The notes: generated from the sequence alone by a model not told the origin. A stretch of 24,199 bases of DNA from an uncultured Oscillospiraceae bacterium (GCA_902478605.1 CABSLQ010000046.1:1-24199); one strand, 5' to 3'. Positions 7,046 through 14,594 are shown, counted from the first letter of the stretch. Numbers and translations: made by a program.

Positions 7046-7477
7046 TCAGATAGAGTATTCCGGGGCGCTCTGCTCCTCGTACTGCCTGGCCAAATCGGCC
7101 AGCGTGACGCCGTCCACCACCCGGTCGATGGCCTCCTTCAGCTGCCGCCATACCCCGATGGTCACGCAGTAGGCGGAGCGCTCGCATTCGCCCTCGTCCA
7201 CGCAGTCCACCGGGGCGAGGCTCCCCTCCATCAGACGGAGAATGCGGCCCACCGTGAAGTTTTCCGCCGGTTCCGCCAGGCGGTAGCCCCCCTGCGCCCC
7301 GCGTATGCTTTTGACAAAGCCGGCGCGGCTGAGCTGGGTGATGATCTGCTCAAGATATTTATCCGAAATCCCCTGGCGGGACGCGATTTCCTTAAGCGGA
7401 ATGTATTCCCCCGTATCGTGTACGGCCAGATCCAGCATCAGACGCAATGCATAGCGCCCTTTGGTCGATATTTTCAT
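7046..7477 (-). CDS. Rrf2 family regulator with IscR-spaced cysteine triad
   Basis: The 143-residue protein starts MKISTKGRYALRLMLDLA, the classic Rrf2 winged-helix opening, with ISDKYLEQIITQLSRAGFV (38-56) as recognition region and RGAQGGYRL (59-67) as wing. Cys92, Cys98 and Cys104 have exactly the spacing of the [2Fe-2S] ligands in IscR. The fourth ligand position of E. coli IscR (His107) is Ile here, so another residue would have to complete the cluster. A role in sensing Fe-S or redox state is likely. It sits between the MetH-like gene (57 bases downstream) and the hydrogenase operon (upstream, separated by a terminator). GGGGAGG is 12 bases from this ATG but six from an in-frame GTG at 7483, which would add two residues and is a real alternative start. 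Confidence 0.92.
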   Translation of the reverse strand: MKISTKGRYALRLMLDLAVHDTGEYIPLKEIASRQGISDKYLEQIITQLSRAGFVKSIRGAQGGYRLAEPAENFTVGRILRLMEGSLAPVDCVDEGECERSAYCVTIGVWRQLKEAIDRVVDGVTLADLARQYEEQSAPEYSI

Positions 7478-7561
7478 GGACACAGGCGTCCTCCCCTTTT
7501 TGCCGTTTTCGTGCCGCCGGCCGGCGGCCCTTCCCCGCCGCTTGGCCGGCGTACTGTCTGT

Positions 7562-7570
7562 ATTGTACCA
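7562..7570 (-). promoter_or_regulatory. extended -10 promoter of the Rrf2 gene
   Basis: The minus strand reads TGGTACAAT (TACAAT at 7567-7562, with TG one base before it), an extended -10 element. No strong -35 is seen; TTGCTT is nearby at 19-base spacing. The leader to the start codon would be about 80 bases. Confidence 0.55.
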
Positions 7571-7621
7571 TATCCCCCCTGGAAGAAGCAAGCGCAGCTT
7601 CCGCCGCCGTCCGCTTTCTTC

Positions 7622-7648
7622 CGCGGGGCGGCACGCACCGCCCCGCGC
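7622..7648. repeat. GC-rich inverted repeat
   Basis: CGCGGGGCGG and CCGCCCCGCG flank CACGCA in a perfect 10-bp dyad between the hydrogenase terminator and the Rrf2 promoter. There is no T-run on either strand. It could be a regulatory dyad or a transcript-protecting hairpin. Confidence 0.5.
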
Positions 7649-7653
7649 CGCAT

Positions 7654-7695
7654 AAAAAGAAGCCGCTGCAAAATGCACCATCTTACAGCAGCTTC
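7654..7695 (-). terminator. terminator of the hydrogenase operon
   Basis: On the minus strand GAAGCTGCTG pairs with CAGCGGCTTC (one G-T) across a 17-base loop and is followed by TTTTTAT. It begins 26 bases after the HydA stop codon and separates the hydrogenase operon from the Rrf2 gene. Confidence 0.8.
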
Positions 7696-7721
7696 CCACC
7701 GGGGTTTTCCGCCCGGCCGTT

Positions 7722-9200
7722 TTATTTTGCGCCGGCTTCGGCGTGCCGGTGCACATCGGTCTTGTCGGCACCGCGGCCGGCCACGTTCTCCGAGATGCTC
7801 TCGGCGCCGTTCAGCCGGGTGTCGAACACCTTTTTGGATTTCTGCAGCTCGTACAGCGTCGCCGGGCCGCCCATGCAGCCGCCCGCGCAGGCCATGCCCT
7901 CGATGAAATCCTCCGGGAGCCTGCCCGCCTTGAGCAGCATGAGCGCCTTGCGGCATTCGTCCGCCCCGCTGCAGCGGGCCACGTGGACCTCTTCGTCAAT
8001 CCCCTTTTCCGCCAGCACGCGCTGCACCGCGGCGGCCACGCCGCCCGACAGCGCGAAGCCCTTGCCGTACCGGGTCGCGTCGTCCTGCTCGTCCGGCACC
8101 TCCATGGCCTGCGGATCCAGCCCCTTGGCGCAGAGCATGGCATACACCTCTTCAAAGGTCAGGGCGTATTCCAGCTCCTCGATATACTGGGACATCACCT
8201 CGTTCTTTTTGGCGATGCAGGGGCCGATGAACACGGTGGTCACCTCGGGCGAACGGCTGCGGATATACCGCTCGGCCGCCACCATGGGCGACACCGTCGT
8301 GGACACAAAGGGCAGCAGCGCGGGGAAATGCTTACGCACCAGGCTGACAAACGCGGGGCAGCAGGAAGAGGTCATCTTCTCCCCGGCCGCCTTGCGTTCG
8401 GCCAGCTCCTGCGCCTCGTTGAAGGCGACGATATCCGCGCCGAGCGCCACCTCATACACATCCGCGAAGCCCAGCGCACGCAGCGCCTGCTTAATCTGCG
8501 GGAGGGTGGCGGTGCCGAACTGCCCTTCAATGGCGGGGGCCACCATGGCGACCACCGGCTTTTTGCCGCTGCGCAGCGCGTCGATGACGCTGGCCATCAT
8601 GGACACGTCGGAAATCGCACCGAAGGGGCAGCCCGCCACACAAGCGCCGCAGTTGATGCATTTCTTCGGATCGATGGTGGCGATGTCGTTTTCGTCCATG
8701 TTAATCGCCTTGACCGGGCAGCTGCGCATGCAGGGGCGTTCGATCTCCACAATCGCGTTGTAGGGACAGGCCGCCACGCACTTGCCGCATTTGCGGCATT
8801 TGTCCTGATCGATGACGGCGCCGCGGGGGGTGCAGGTGATGGCGCCGAAGGGGCAGGCCTTGGCGCATTTTTTGGCCAGACAGCTCTGGCAGTTCTGGGT
8901 CACGGTGATCTTGGTGATGGGGCAGCCCTCGCAGGCGCAGGGGATGACGTGCACCACCTGCGACGGATCCGCGTCGGTGTACAGCACGTCCTGGGGCAGC
9001 TTGCCCATGGCCATGCGCACCCGCTGGCGCACGATTTCCCGCTCCCGGTACACGCAGCAGCGGAACTTGGGCCGGATCCCCTCGATGATCTCATAGGGGA
9101 TCGCATCGTATTCGTCGTGGAGCCGGCCCTCAAACGCATACCGCGCCGTGGCCTTGAGCACCTCGTGCTTGATTTGGACAATGTCGGTCATTTCGGACAT
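7722..9200 (-). CDS. hydA: [FeFe]-hydrogenase, group B-like, catalytic
   Basis: The 492-residue protein catalyses reversible H2 formation, presumably with ferredoxin. The three H-cluster loops are present: TSSCCPAF (277-284), GPCIAKKNE (326-334) and EGMACAGGCMGGP (434-446). The N-terminal half has ferredoxin-type cysteine sets at C104/107/112/116, C135/138/141/145, C157/161 and C181/184/187/191, plus extra C88/C90/C93, so several [4Fe-4S] clusters are expected. Loop variants (TSSCCPA, GGCMGGP rather than GGCxxGGGQP) resemble group B monomeric enzymes, as I recall for the Ruminococcus albus HydA2. The start has AGGAGG six bases upstream of ATG; a longer in-frame extension lacks family residues. 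It is the last gene of the operon, 261 bases after the phosphatase gene. Maturases HydE, HydF and HydG are not in the window. Confidence 0.93.
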   Translation of the reverse strand: MSEMTDIVQIKHEVLKATARYAFEGRLHDEYDAIPYEIIEGIRPKFRCCVYREREIVRQRVRMAMGKLPQDVLYTDADPSQVVHVIPCACEGCPITKITVTQNCQSCLAKKCAKACPFGAITCTPRGAVIDQDKCRKCGKCVAACPYNAIVEIERPCMRSCPVKAINMDENDIATIDPKKCINCGACVAGCPFGAISDVSMMASVIDALRSGKKPVVAMVAPAIEGQFGTATLPQIKQALRALGFADVYEVALGADIVAFNEAQELAERKAAGEKMTSSCCPAFVSLVRKHFPALLPFVSTTVSPMVAAERYIRSRSPEVTTVFIGPCIAKKNEVMSQYIEELEYALTFEEVYAMLCAKGLDPQAMEVPDEQDDATRYGKGFALSGGVAAAVQRVLAEKGIDEEVHVARCSGADECRKALMLLKAGRLPEDFIEGMACAGGCMGGPATLYELQKSKKVFDTRLNGAESISENVAGRGADKTDVHRHAEAGAK

Positions 9201-9461
9201 GGAAAACCTCCTGCTGCGCGGCCGCAAAAAGATTTCACCGGCCTGCCGTCCCGCCGCGCGGGGACGGCCGCCTTGTACGGACAGCGCCGCCGTAACGGCG
9301 CCCCCTGAAAAGCCGGTCACGGCGGAGGGCACGCGCTGCGCGGGCGCCGGCCGGCTCTTCCTTCAGCCGGCACGCCCGGACGGGGTATTTTCCTACTCCC
9401 GCGGCGGTGTCCGCCTGCTGTCATGGCGGCGACGGGCGGGACTGCTCCCGGCCCGCTCGCC
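9201..9461 (-). other. long GC-rich structured spacer inside the hydrogenase operon
   Basis: 261 bases separate the phosphatase and hydA, against 30 bases or an overlap elsewhere in the operon. On the minus strand there are strong hairpins, for example GCCGGCT against AGCCGGC (around 9350-9371) and GCCG-TTA-CGGC (around 9290-9300). No T-run, recognised riboswitch or clear promoter was found. It could hold an internal promoter, a processing site or an unrecognised RNA element. Confidence 0.4.
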
Positions 9462-10634
9462 TTAATAATATTGTATATGGACCACCTTGCCCACGCTGCG
9501 CATCATCTGCGCCAGCTCCTCCAGCAGCCGGATCTTGATGCTGAGATCCACGGGCAGCTGGGGGTTCTGATGGGCAGGGTTGATGGCCTTGCCGATAAAG
9601 AGATTCAGATGGGTGCAGTGCTCGAGCATGATACCCGCGATCATGGCCGCGCCGTTGTGCTTATCCAACTCTTTGAGCGTCTGCTCGTCGGCGGGATCGT
9701 CCAGATACCGGCGGATAAGCTTGTTCGCTTCCCGCAGGGTGAGCACCCCTTCGGTGACCAGATCGAGGCCCTTGATATGCGCCACCGGGGGCAGATCCCC
9801 TTCGTATTCGAGGTCGGTCGTCACCTCGCGGCCGAGCACCCGCGCCACCAGGTTCGCGCTGCTGCCGCCGCAGACGAGCTTGAGCCCCTCGGGCGCCATG
9901 AAATCCGCCACGGCGCGCTCGTCGTCCTCTTTATGAAGGGGCGGGCCGGCGAACATGCTGACCACCTGCCGCGGCATGACGCTCGCCACCGCCACGGTGG
10001 TATCGTCGCCCGGGCGGCGCATGTACAAATCCTCGCACGCGCCCAGCAGGGCCGCCGTCATGCGGGCGGCGGTGTTCTCCTTCGCGCAGTTGTCCTGCAC
10101 AAAGTCGCACACGTTCTCCCAGTCCCAGCCCAGGTTCATCAGCTCGCCCAGGCCGGCGTAAATCACCCCGTCGCTGAACATCAGGAACATGTCGCCCACC
10201 GACAGGTCGAATTCGGCCTCGCGGATGGTTTTGCCCCCCACCTCGCGGGTGGTGTATTCGATGGGCAGCACCACCCCGTCGTGCACCCAGACGCAGCCGG
10301 GACAGTCGAACTCGGTCAGGTAGGCCTTGCCCTGCGCGGTCAGCTTGAGGATGGTGAAGGTGGAATAGGCCATGTGGCGCACCTTGCACACCGGCAGGGT
10401 GTGGATGATGGTGTCCACCGTGTCCTCGAGGGTGGCGCCCGCCTTCATCATGGTGGCGATGATTTTGGAGGTCAGGGTGGCGAGGATATTGGCCTTCACC
10501 CCGCTGCCCAGCCCGTCGGAGAGCACCACGATGGCGTCGTCGCCCGTGCGCACGATCTCCACCTTGTCGCCGCACAGCTCCTCGTTCTTTTTATTCAGGC
10601 TTTTGGTGGCTACGTCGAAATACAGACTGCCCAT
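9462..10634 (-). CDS. SpoIIE/PP2C-type serine phosphatase linked to sensory hydrogenase
   Basis: Of 390 residues, the first 220 form a SpoIIE-type PP2C phosphatase with metal-binding motifs LSDGLGSG (38-45), MFSDGV (152-157) and PGDDTTV (208-214). It is likely a Mn/Mg-dependent cytoplasmic Ser/Thr protein phosphatase. The remaining 170 residues (about 221-390) are a conserved-looking region that I do not recognise, with GGSSANLVARVLGREV near 258-273 and a helical C-terminus. It lies 30 bases downstream of hydS and upstream of hydA. Phosphatase genes of this kind accompany group C sensory [FeFe]-hydrogenases in HydDB-type classifications, suggesting that H2 sensing by HydS controls dephosphorylation of an unknown partner. 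The substrate is not visible here; no kinase or anti-sigma antagonist gene is adjacent. Confidence 0.88.
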   Translation of the reverse strand: MGSLYFDVATKSLNKKNEELCGDKVEIVRTGDDAIVVLSDGLGSGVKANILATLTSKIIATMMKAGATLEDTVDTIIHTLPVCKVRHMAYSTFTILKLTAQGKAYLTEFDCPGCVWVHDGVVLPIEYTTREVGGKTIREAEFDLSVGDMFLMFSDGVIYAGLGELMNLGWDWENVCDFVQDNCAKENTAARMTAALLGACEDLYMRRPGDDTTVAVASVMPRQVVSMFAGPPLHKEDDERAVADFMAPEGLKLVCGGSSANLVARVLGREVTTDLEYEGDLPPVAHIKGLDLVTEGVLTLREANKLIRRYLDDPADEQTLKELDKHNGAAMIAGIMLEHCTHLNLFIGKAINPAHQNPQLPVDLSIKIRLLEELAQMMRSVGKVVHIQYY

Positions 10635-10664
10635 TGCGTTGTTCCGCCCTTTCGGGAGAGGGGG

Positions 10665-12383
10665 TCAGGCGTTGCCGTCCCCGTTCTCGGTCATCATCAG
10701 ATCCTTGAGCATGTTCAGGGTCACCTTGGTCTCGGCCGTGGTCTCGCCGAGCAGGCTGGCGATCTCCTGGGCGGCGATCATCTGCTTTTCGATGACCTTC
10801 TGCGCCATCTCGGCCGATTCCAGGCGGGCGCGGAACCGTTTTTCCTTCGCCTGCTCCTCCTCGGTGACGTCCTTGATGAAGCCCATGACCAGATCCTGCT
10901 CTTCCAGGTAGATCAGCGTCTGCAGCGTGACAAGGCCCAGCTCCTTGATGTGGACCTTTTTATCCACGATATTGCGGTGGGTCTGGAACACCTCCTCGAA
11001 GTCGGAGGGATCCATGAACTCGAACAGATCCGCCTTGAGCGCCATCTGCCGCGTGACGCCGAACAGCTTCTGCGCCGTCAGGTTCATCTCCATGATGCGC
11101 AGATCGCGGTCCACCGCCAGAATGAGGTTGGGCGACACGTTGAGCGTCACATTGCTCAGCGACTGCGCCAGCTCGTTCATGTACGGCAGGCACATGTACA
11201 GCTCCGCCTTTTTCTGGTAGACGGCGATGGCCTTTTCCCGGCAGGTGGGATACCCGCAGGAGCCGCAGTTGAGCTCCTTGTCGGGGGTGGGCTTGCCGAT
11301 TTCGGTGAGGATTTTGCGGATGGTGGCCTCGTCGGGCACGGGCGCCTCCAGCGGCTCCCCCTTAAACTGCAGGTCGAGCGCCGGCCCGGCCGGCGGGCAG
11401 TCCTGCGGTCCCGCCGCATACCGTTCCACCTCCAGCTGGCTGCGGTAGGCGGCGCGCCGTCCCTCCGCGATCAGCGGCCCGTTGACGCAGCCGCCGTCGC
11501 AGGCGTTGAGCTCGACGAACACCTTATCCACCTGCCCGGCGCGCAGCTCCTCAAGGAATTCCATCACGTTTTCCACGCCGCACACGCTCATGAAGCGGTA
11601 GCCGGCGTATTCCCGCTGCGCCGACCCGGCCGCATGGCGCACGTCGCGCACCACGCCCTCCGGGATGGGATAAATGCGGGAGAAGGGCGCGGGCCGGCCG
11701 CCGTCCTTCGCCTGAAGCTCCTCGAGCACGATGCCGCGCTCGGCCAGCAGCTGATCCAGCAGGCGGAAGGATATCACCCCGTCGGCCGATTCCGGGTGCT
11801 CCGCAATCTCCTTGATTTTGGCCAGGCAGGGGCCGACAAAGACCACCTTGGTCTGGGCCCCCTGGGCCTCCTTTATCATGCGCCCGTGGGCCAGCGCCGG
11901 CGATACCACCGGCGCCATATAGGGGATGAGATCGGGGTAATATTTCACAATGAGATCGTTGACCGCCGGGCAGCAGGTGCCGAGGATCACCGGCATGGTC
12001 CCCTCGTCGATGAGCTGCTTGTACCGGTGGGTGACCTCATTGGCGCCCAGGGCGGTTTCCTGCACCTCGTCAAAGCCGAGGCGCTCGAGCGCCGTGACAA
12101 GCCGGCCGGCGTTTTCCGTCCCGTACACCCCCGCGTACGAGGGGGCGAGGCTCGCCACTACCCGCACGTGCGGATCGGCAAGCATATCGAGCACGGCGGC
12201 GGGGTCGTTGACCACCGTCTTGGCCTTCTGCGGGCATATGTTGACGCACCGGCCGCACAGAATGCAGCCCTCCTCGATGACGTCCACCTTTTCGTCGATA
12301 TACCGGATGGACTTGACCGCGCAGTGCTTGAGGCATTTATAGCAGTTTTTGCAGTTGGCCTTTTTTACGCGGATATAGCTCAT
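10665..12383 (-). CDS. hydS: putative H2-sensing [FeFe]-hydrogenase with PAS domain
   Basis: The 572-residue protein begins with a 2[4Fe-4S] ferredoxin domain (C11/14/17/21 and C40/43/46/50). The H-cluster domain follows, with loops GTCCPA (135-140), VGPCLAK (183-189) and ELNACDGGCVNGP (291-303). A further iron-sulfur segment holds C373, C376, C381 and C398 (CGSCGYPTC). A PAS domain spans about 410-505 and a coiled-coil-like helix about 510-565. No kinase, cyclase or other output domain is attached, so the signal probably passes to the co-encoded phosphatase. The loop-3 Met of catalytic enzymes is replaced by Asn293. Both cysteines of loop 1 are kept. ATG overlaps the ferredoxin gene stop (ATGA, four bases), showing translational coupling. 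It best fits a group C sensory hydrogenase. Confidence 0.9.
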   Translation of the reverse strand: MSYIRVKKANCKNCYKCLKHCAVKSIRYIDEKVDVIEEGCILCGRCVNICPQKAKTVVNDPAAVLDMLADPHVRVVASLAPSYAGVYGTENAGRLVTALERLGFDEVQETALGANEVTHRYKQLIDEGTMPVILGTCCPAVNDLIVKYYPDLIPYMAPVVSPALAHGRMIKEAQGAQTKVVFVGPCLAKIKEIAEHPESADGVISFRLLDQLLAERGIVLEELQAKDGGRPAPFSRIYPIPEGVVRDVRHAAGSAQREYAGYRFMSVCGVENVMEFLEELRAGQVDKVFVELNACDGGCVNGPLIAEGRRAAYRSQLEVERYAAGPQDCPPAGPALDLQFKGEPLEAPVPDEATIRKILTEIGKPTPDKELNCGSCGYPTCREKAIAVYQKKAELYMCLPYMNELAQSLSNVTLNVSPNLILAVDRDLRIMEMNLTAQKLFGVTRQMALKADLFEFMDPSDFEEVFQTHRNIVDKKVHIKELGLVTLQTLIYLEEQDLVMGFIKDVTEEEQAKEKRFRARLESAEMAQKVIEKQMIAAQEIASLLGETTAETKVTLNMLKDLMMTENGDGNA

Positions 12384-12628
12384 GCGGTTTGCCCTCCGGC
12401 CACCTTCTCGGCAAAAAAGGCGTCCACATTGTCCATCGTCAGGCTGTAGATTTCGTCGCCGAACTTGACGCAGACGCCTTTATCCGCACAGTGGCCCATG
12501 CAGAAGGAGCCCTTGAGCTCCACCGTATCCTCCAGATGGTTCTGGGCGATCAATTCCTTGAGCCGCCCGATGAGTTCCCGGGAATTCTGCAGATGGCAGG
12601 AGCTTCCCACGCAAACCAGGATATCCAT
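12380..12628 (-). CDS. thioredoxin-like [2Fe-2S] ferredoxin
   Basis: The 82-residue protein has the thioredoxin-like ferredoxin (NuoE C-terminal) pattern: C6-x4-C11 (CVGSSC) and C43-x3-C47 (CMGHC), which bind one [2Fe-2S] cluster. An extra Cys53 is present. It likely carries electrons to or from the hydrogenases. The start at 12628 has AAGGTG five bases upstream; an ATG eight codons earlier lacks a good site. It is the first gene of the hydrogenase operon and overlaps hydS by four bases. Free-standing versions of this domain are known next to sensory hydrogenases, as I recall from Ruminococcus albus. Confidence 0.9.
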   Translation of the reverse strand: MDILVCVGSSCHLQNSRELIGRLKELIAQNHLEDTVELKGSFCMGHCADKGVCVKFGDEIYSLTMDNVDAFFAEKVAGGQTA

Positions 12629-12807
12629 AGGTACACCTTCCCTGTTTCCCAATTATTTTCGGGTTAGGACGGGCCGCATCGAACCCCGCCCGCCGCGGCC
12701 GGTACAGGACATTGTACACCGCCGGAATGCGCAGCACAAACGTCCTGCGCCCAGGCTGATTTCTTTGCTGTTCCCGTCGTCCCCCGCCTTACCGGCCGTT
12801 CTCTGTT
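12629..12807 (-). other. 5' leader of the hydrogenase operon
   Basis: The transcript from the promoter at 12808-12836 has a leader of about 170 bases, long for this window. It contains a possible second promoter (minus strand TTGTGC, 17 bases, TACAAT around 12714-12742) and GC-rich inverted segments. No riboswitch was recognised. Confidence 0.4.
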
Positions 12808-12836
12808 ATTATACCGTTTTGTTATTTTTCTGTCAA
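12808..12836 (-). promoter_or_regulatory. consensus sigma-A promoter of the hydrogenase operon
   Basis: The minus strand has TTGACA (12836-12831), exactly 17 bases, then TATAAT (12813-12808), matching the consensus at all 12 positions. Such a strong promoter usually needs a repressor. Confidence 0.92.
12819..12836. promoter_or_regulatory. weak Rex-like site in the hydrogenase promoter
   Basis: TTGTTA-TTTTTC-TGTCAA matches the Rex palindrome TTGTTA-N6-TAACAA at 10 of 12 positions. It covers the spacer and -35 box. One half-site is perfect. The AT-rich -35 sequence explains part of the match, so this is tentative. Confidence 0.4.
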
Positions 12837-12868
12837 TTTGTTTTGCCGCATTTCCAGCAAAAAACGCG

Positions 12869-12906
12869 AAAAAAACCGCCGTCTCTGTAACAGGCAGAGA
12901 CGGCGG
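12869..12906 (-). terminator. terminator of the ilvA-ridA operon
   Basis: On the minus strand CCGCCGTCTCTG and CAGAGACGGCGG form a perfect 12-bp stem with a 7-base loop, followed by seven T. It lies 55 bases after the ridA stop and just upstream of the hydrogenase promoter. Confidence 0.95.
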
Positions 12907-12961
12907 CCGGCACTCACGATGGCCCGCTTGCCGCAAGAGGGCGGTAGGGCGCCCGCCGCGG

Positions 12962-13336
12962 TTATTCCACCGCGGCGATGAGCTCCACTTCCACCAGCAC
13001 GTTTTTGGGCAGCTGCTTGGCCGCGACACAGGAACGCGCCGGCCGGCCCACAAAATATTTTTCATAAACCCCGTTGAACACGGCGAAATCCGCCATGTCG
13101 GCGAGGAAGCAGGTGGTCTTGACCACCTTGTCAAAGGAGGTCCCCGCCGCCTCGAGCAGCGCGGCCAGGTTGTGCATCACCTGCTCGGTCTGGGCGGCGA
13201 TGTCCGCCGCCTCCACCTGCCCCGAGGCGGGGTTGATGGCGATCTGCCCCGACGTATACAGCAGCCCGCCGTGTACGATGGCCTGCGAATAGGGCCCGAT
13301 GGCCTCGGGCGCCCCGTTGGTGTGAATGACTTGCAT
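12962..13336 (-). CDS. ridA: RidA family 2-iminobutanoate/2-iminopropanoate deaminase
   Basis: The 124-residue protein is a full-length RidA (YjgF/UK114) subunit. It shows AIGPYSQAI (12-20), LYTSGQIAINPASG (26-39), ARSCV (100-104, with catalytic Arg101) and LVEVELIA (114-121), the trimer-forming core. It hydrolyses the reactive enamine/imine intermediates released by PLP enzymes to the 2-keto acid and ammonia. It lies 20 bases downstream of ilvA, whose product 2-aminocrotonate is its classic substrate, so the two act in sequence. The start has an AAAGGGGAA site about six bases upstream. As second gene of the T-box operon it should respond to uncharged tRNA together with ilvA. Confidence 0.95.
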   Translation of the reverse strand: MQVIHTNGAPEAIGPYSQAIVHGGLLYTSGQIAINPASGQVEAADIAAQTEQVMHNLAALLEAAGTSFDKVVKTTCFLADMADFAVFNGVYEKYFVGRPARSCVAAKQLPKNVLVEVELIAAVE

Positions 13337-13356
13337 GAAAATTCCCCTTTCGTTGT

Positions 13357-14568
13357 TTACAGCGTCCGCTCTTTTACAATGAGGGTATACCCCGCATCGG
13401 TCAGCGCCTTTTTGATTTGCTCCACATGCTCGTGATCCCGCGTTTCTAACACCAGTCTCAGATAACACGCGTTAATATCCGTATCCAGATCCGCCCGGTC
13501 GTGGTAGACCGACACGACGTTGCCGCCGGCGCGGGCGATGATGTCGGACACGCCGCTGAGCTGGCCCGGCTTGTCGGCGAGCTCGATGGTGATGTCGGCG
13601 GAACGGCCCGCTTTGAGCAGGCCGCGGCTGATCACACGGGACAGGATGGTCACGTCGATGTTGCCGCCCGACACGAGGCAGGCGACCTTGCGGCCCTCCA
13701 CCGGAATCTTGCCGAACAGCACCGCCGCCACCGCGACCGCCCCCGCCCCCTCGGCGATGAGCTTCTGCTGCTCGATAAGGGTGAGGATGGCGGTGGAAAT
13801 CTCGTCGTCGGTCACCGTCACGATATCGTCCACATACCGGCTGCACAGATCATAGGTCAGATCGCCCGGCGTCTTGACCGCGATGCCGTCCGCGATGGTG
13901 GACACCGACGCGAGCGTCTCCTTGCTGTGGTGCTGCAGGGCGTTGACCATCGAAGCGGCACCGCACGCCTGCACGCCGTACACCTTGCAGTGGGGGTTGA
14001 GCGATTTTATCGCGAAGGCCACACCCGAAATGAGGCCGCCGCCTCCCACCGGCACCACCACCGCGTCCATATCGGGCAGCTGCTCGAGCAGCTCGAGGCC
14101 GATGGTCCCCTGCCCGGCGATGACGTTTTCGTCGTCAAAGGGGTGGATGAAGGTATAGCCCTTCTCTTCCTTGAGCGAGAGCGCCCGCTCGTACGCGTCG
14201 TCGTACACCCCGTGCACAAGCTCCACCCGCGCGCCGTATTTCTTGGTCGCCTCCACCTTGGAGATGGGGGCGCCGTCGGGCAGGCAGATGAGCGATTTGA
14301 TGCCGTTCTTGGTCGCGGCCAGCGCCACGCCCTGGGCGTGGTTGCCCGCCGAACAGGCGATGACCCCGCGCGCCTTTTCCTCGTCGGTCAGCTGCGAAAT
14401 TTTGTAGTAGCTGCCCCGCACCTTGAAGGAACCGGTCACCTGCAGGTTTTCCGTCTTGAGGTACACCTCGCAGGCGGGGTTTATATTGGGCGCGTAAATC
14501 AAATCGGTCATGCGGATGACGTTTTTGAGCACGTATGACGCGTGATAGACCTTATCCAGTGTGAGCAT
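13357..14568 (-). CDS. ilvA: threonine ammonia-lyase with one C-terminal ACT domain
   Basis: The 403-residue PLP enzyme converts threonine to 2-oxobutanoate and ammonia, the first step towards isoleucine. PLP Lys49 lies in TGSFKVRG (45-52). SAGNH (73-77) and VGGGGLISG (174-182) form the substrate and phosphate loops. Residues about 330-403 form a single ACT domain (ITIELADKPGQLSGVSDIIA), the length class of the short IlvA/TdcB-like enzymes. A biosynthetic role is supported by the T-box leader with an apparent Ile specifier upstream. An AGGGGA site lies about nine bases before ATG; an in-frame extension upstream runs into the T-box terminator and is excluded. It is followed by ridA. Confidence 0.95.
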   Translation of the reverse strand: MLTLDKVYHASYVLKNVIRMTDLIYAPNINPACEVYLKTENLQVTGSFKVRGSYYKISQLTDEEKARGVIACSAGNHAQGVALAATKNGIKSLICLPDGAPISKVEATKKYGARVELVHGVYDDAYERALSLKEEKGYTFIHPFDDENVIAGQGTIGLELLEQLPDMDAVVVPVGGGGLISGVAFAIKSLNPHCKVYGVQACGAASMVNALQHHSKETLASVSTIADGIAVKTPGDLTYDLCSRYVDDIVTVTDDEISTAILTLIEQQKLIAEGAGAVAVAAVLFGKIPVEGRKVACLVSGGNIDVTILSRVISRGLLKAGRSADITIELADKPGQLSGVSDIIARAGGNVVSVYHDRADLDTDINACYLRLVLETRDHEHVEQIKKALTDAGYTLIVKERTL

Positions 14569-14594
14569 GGACCTTTTCCCCTTTTCAGAAAGAT

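Noticed and set aside
9201..9332. N-terminal extension of HydA to an upstream ATG
   Set aside because: AGGAGG six bases before 9200 sets the start, and the extension is Arg/Gly-rich without family similarity.
9201..9461. Moco, cobalamin or c-di-GMP riboswitch upstream of hydA
   Set aside because: Hairpins are present but none of the conserved core sequences of these classes could be found.
9423..12449. 1008-codon open frame on the plus strand opposite the hydrogenase operon
   Set aside because: It is rich in His, Arg, Ala and Gly and matches no family, while the opposite strand encodes complete hydrogenase and phosphatase motifs. It is a GC-rich antisense shadow.
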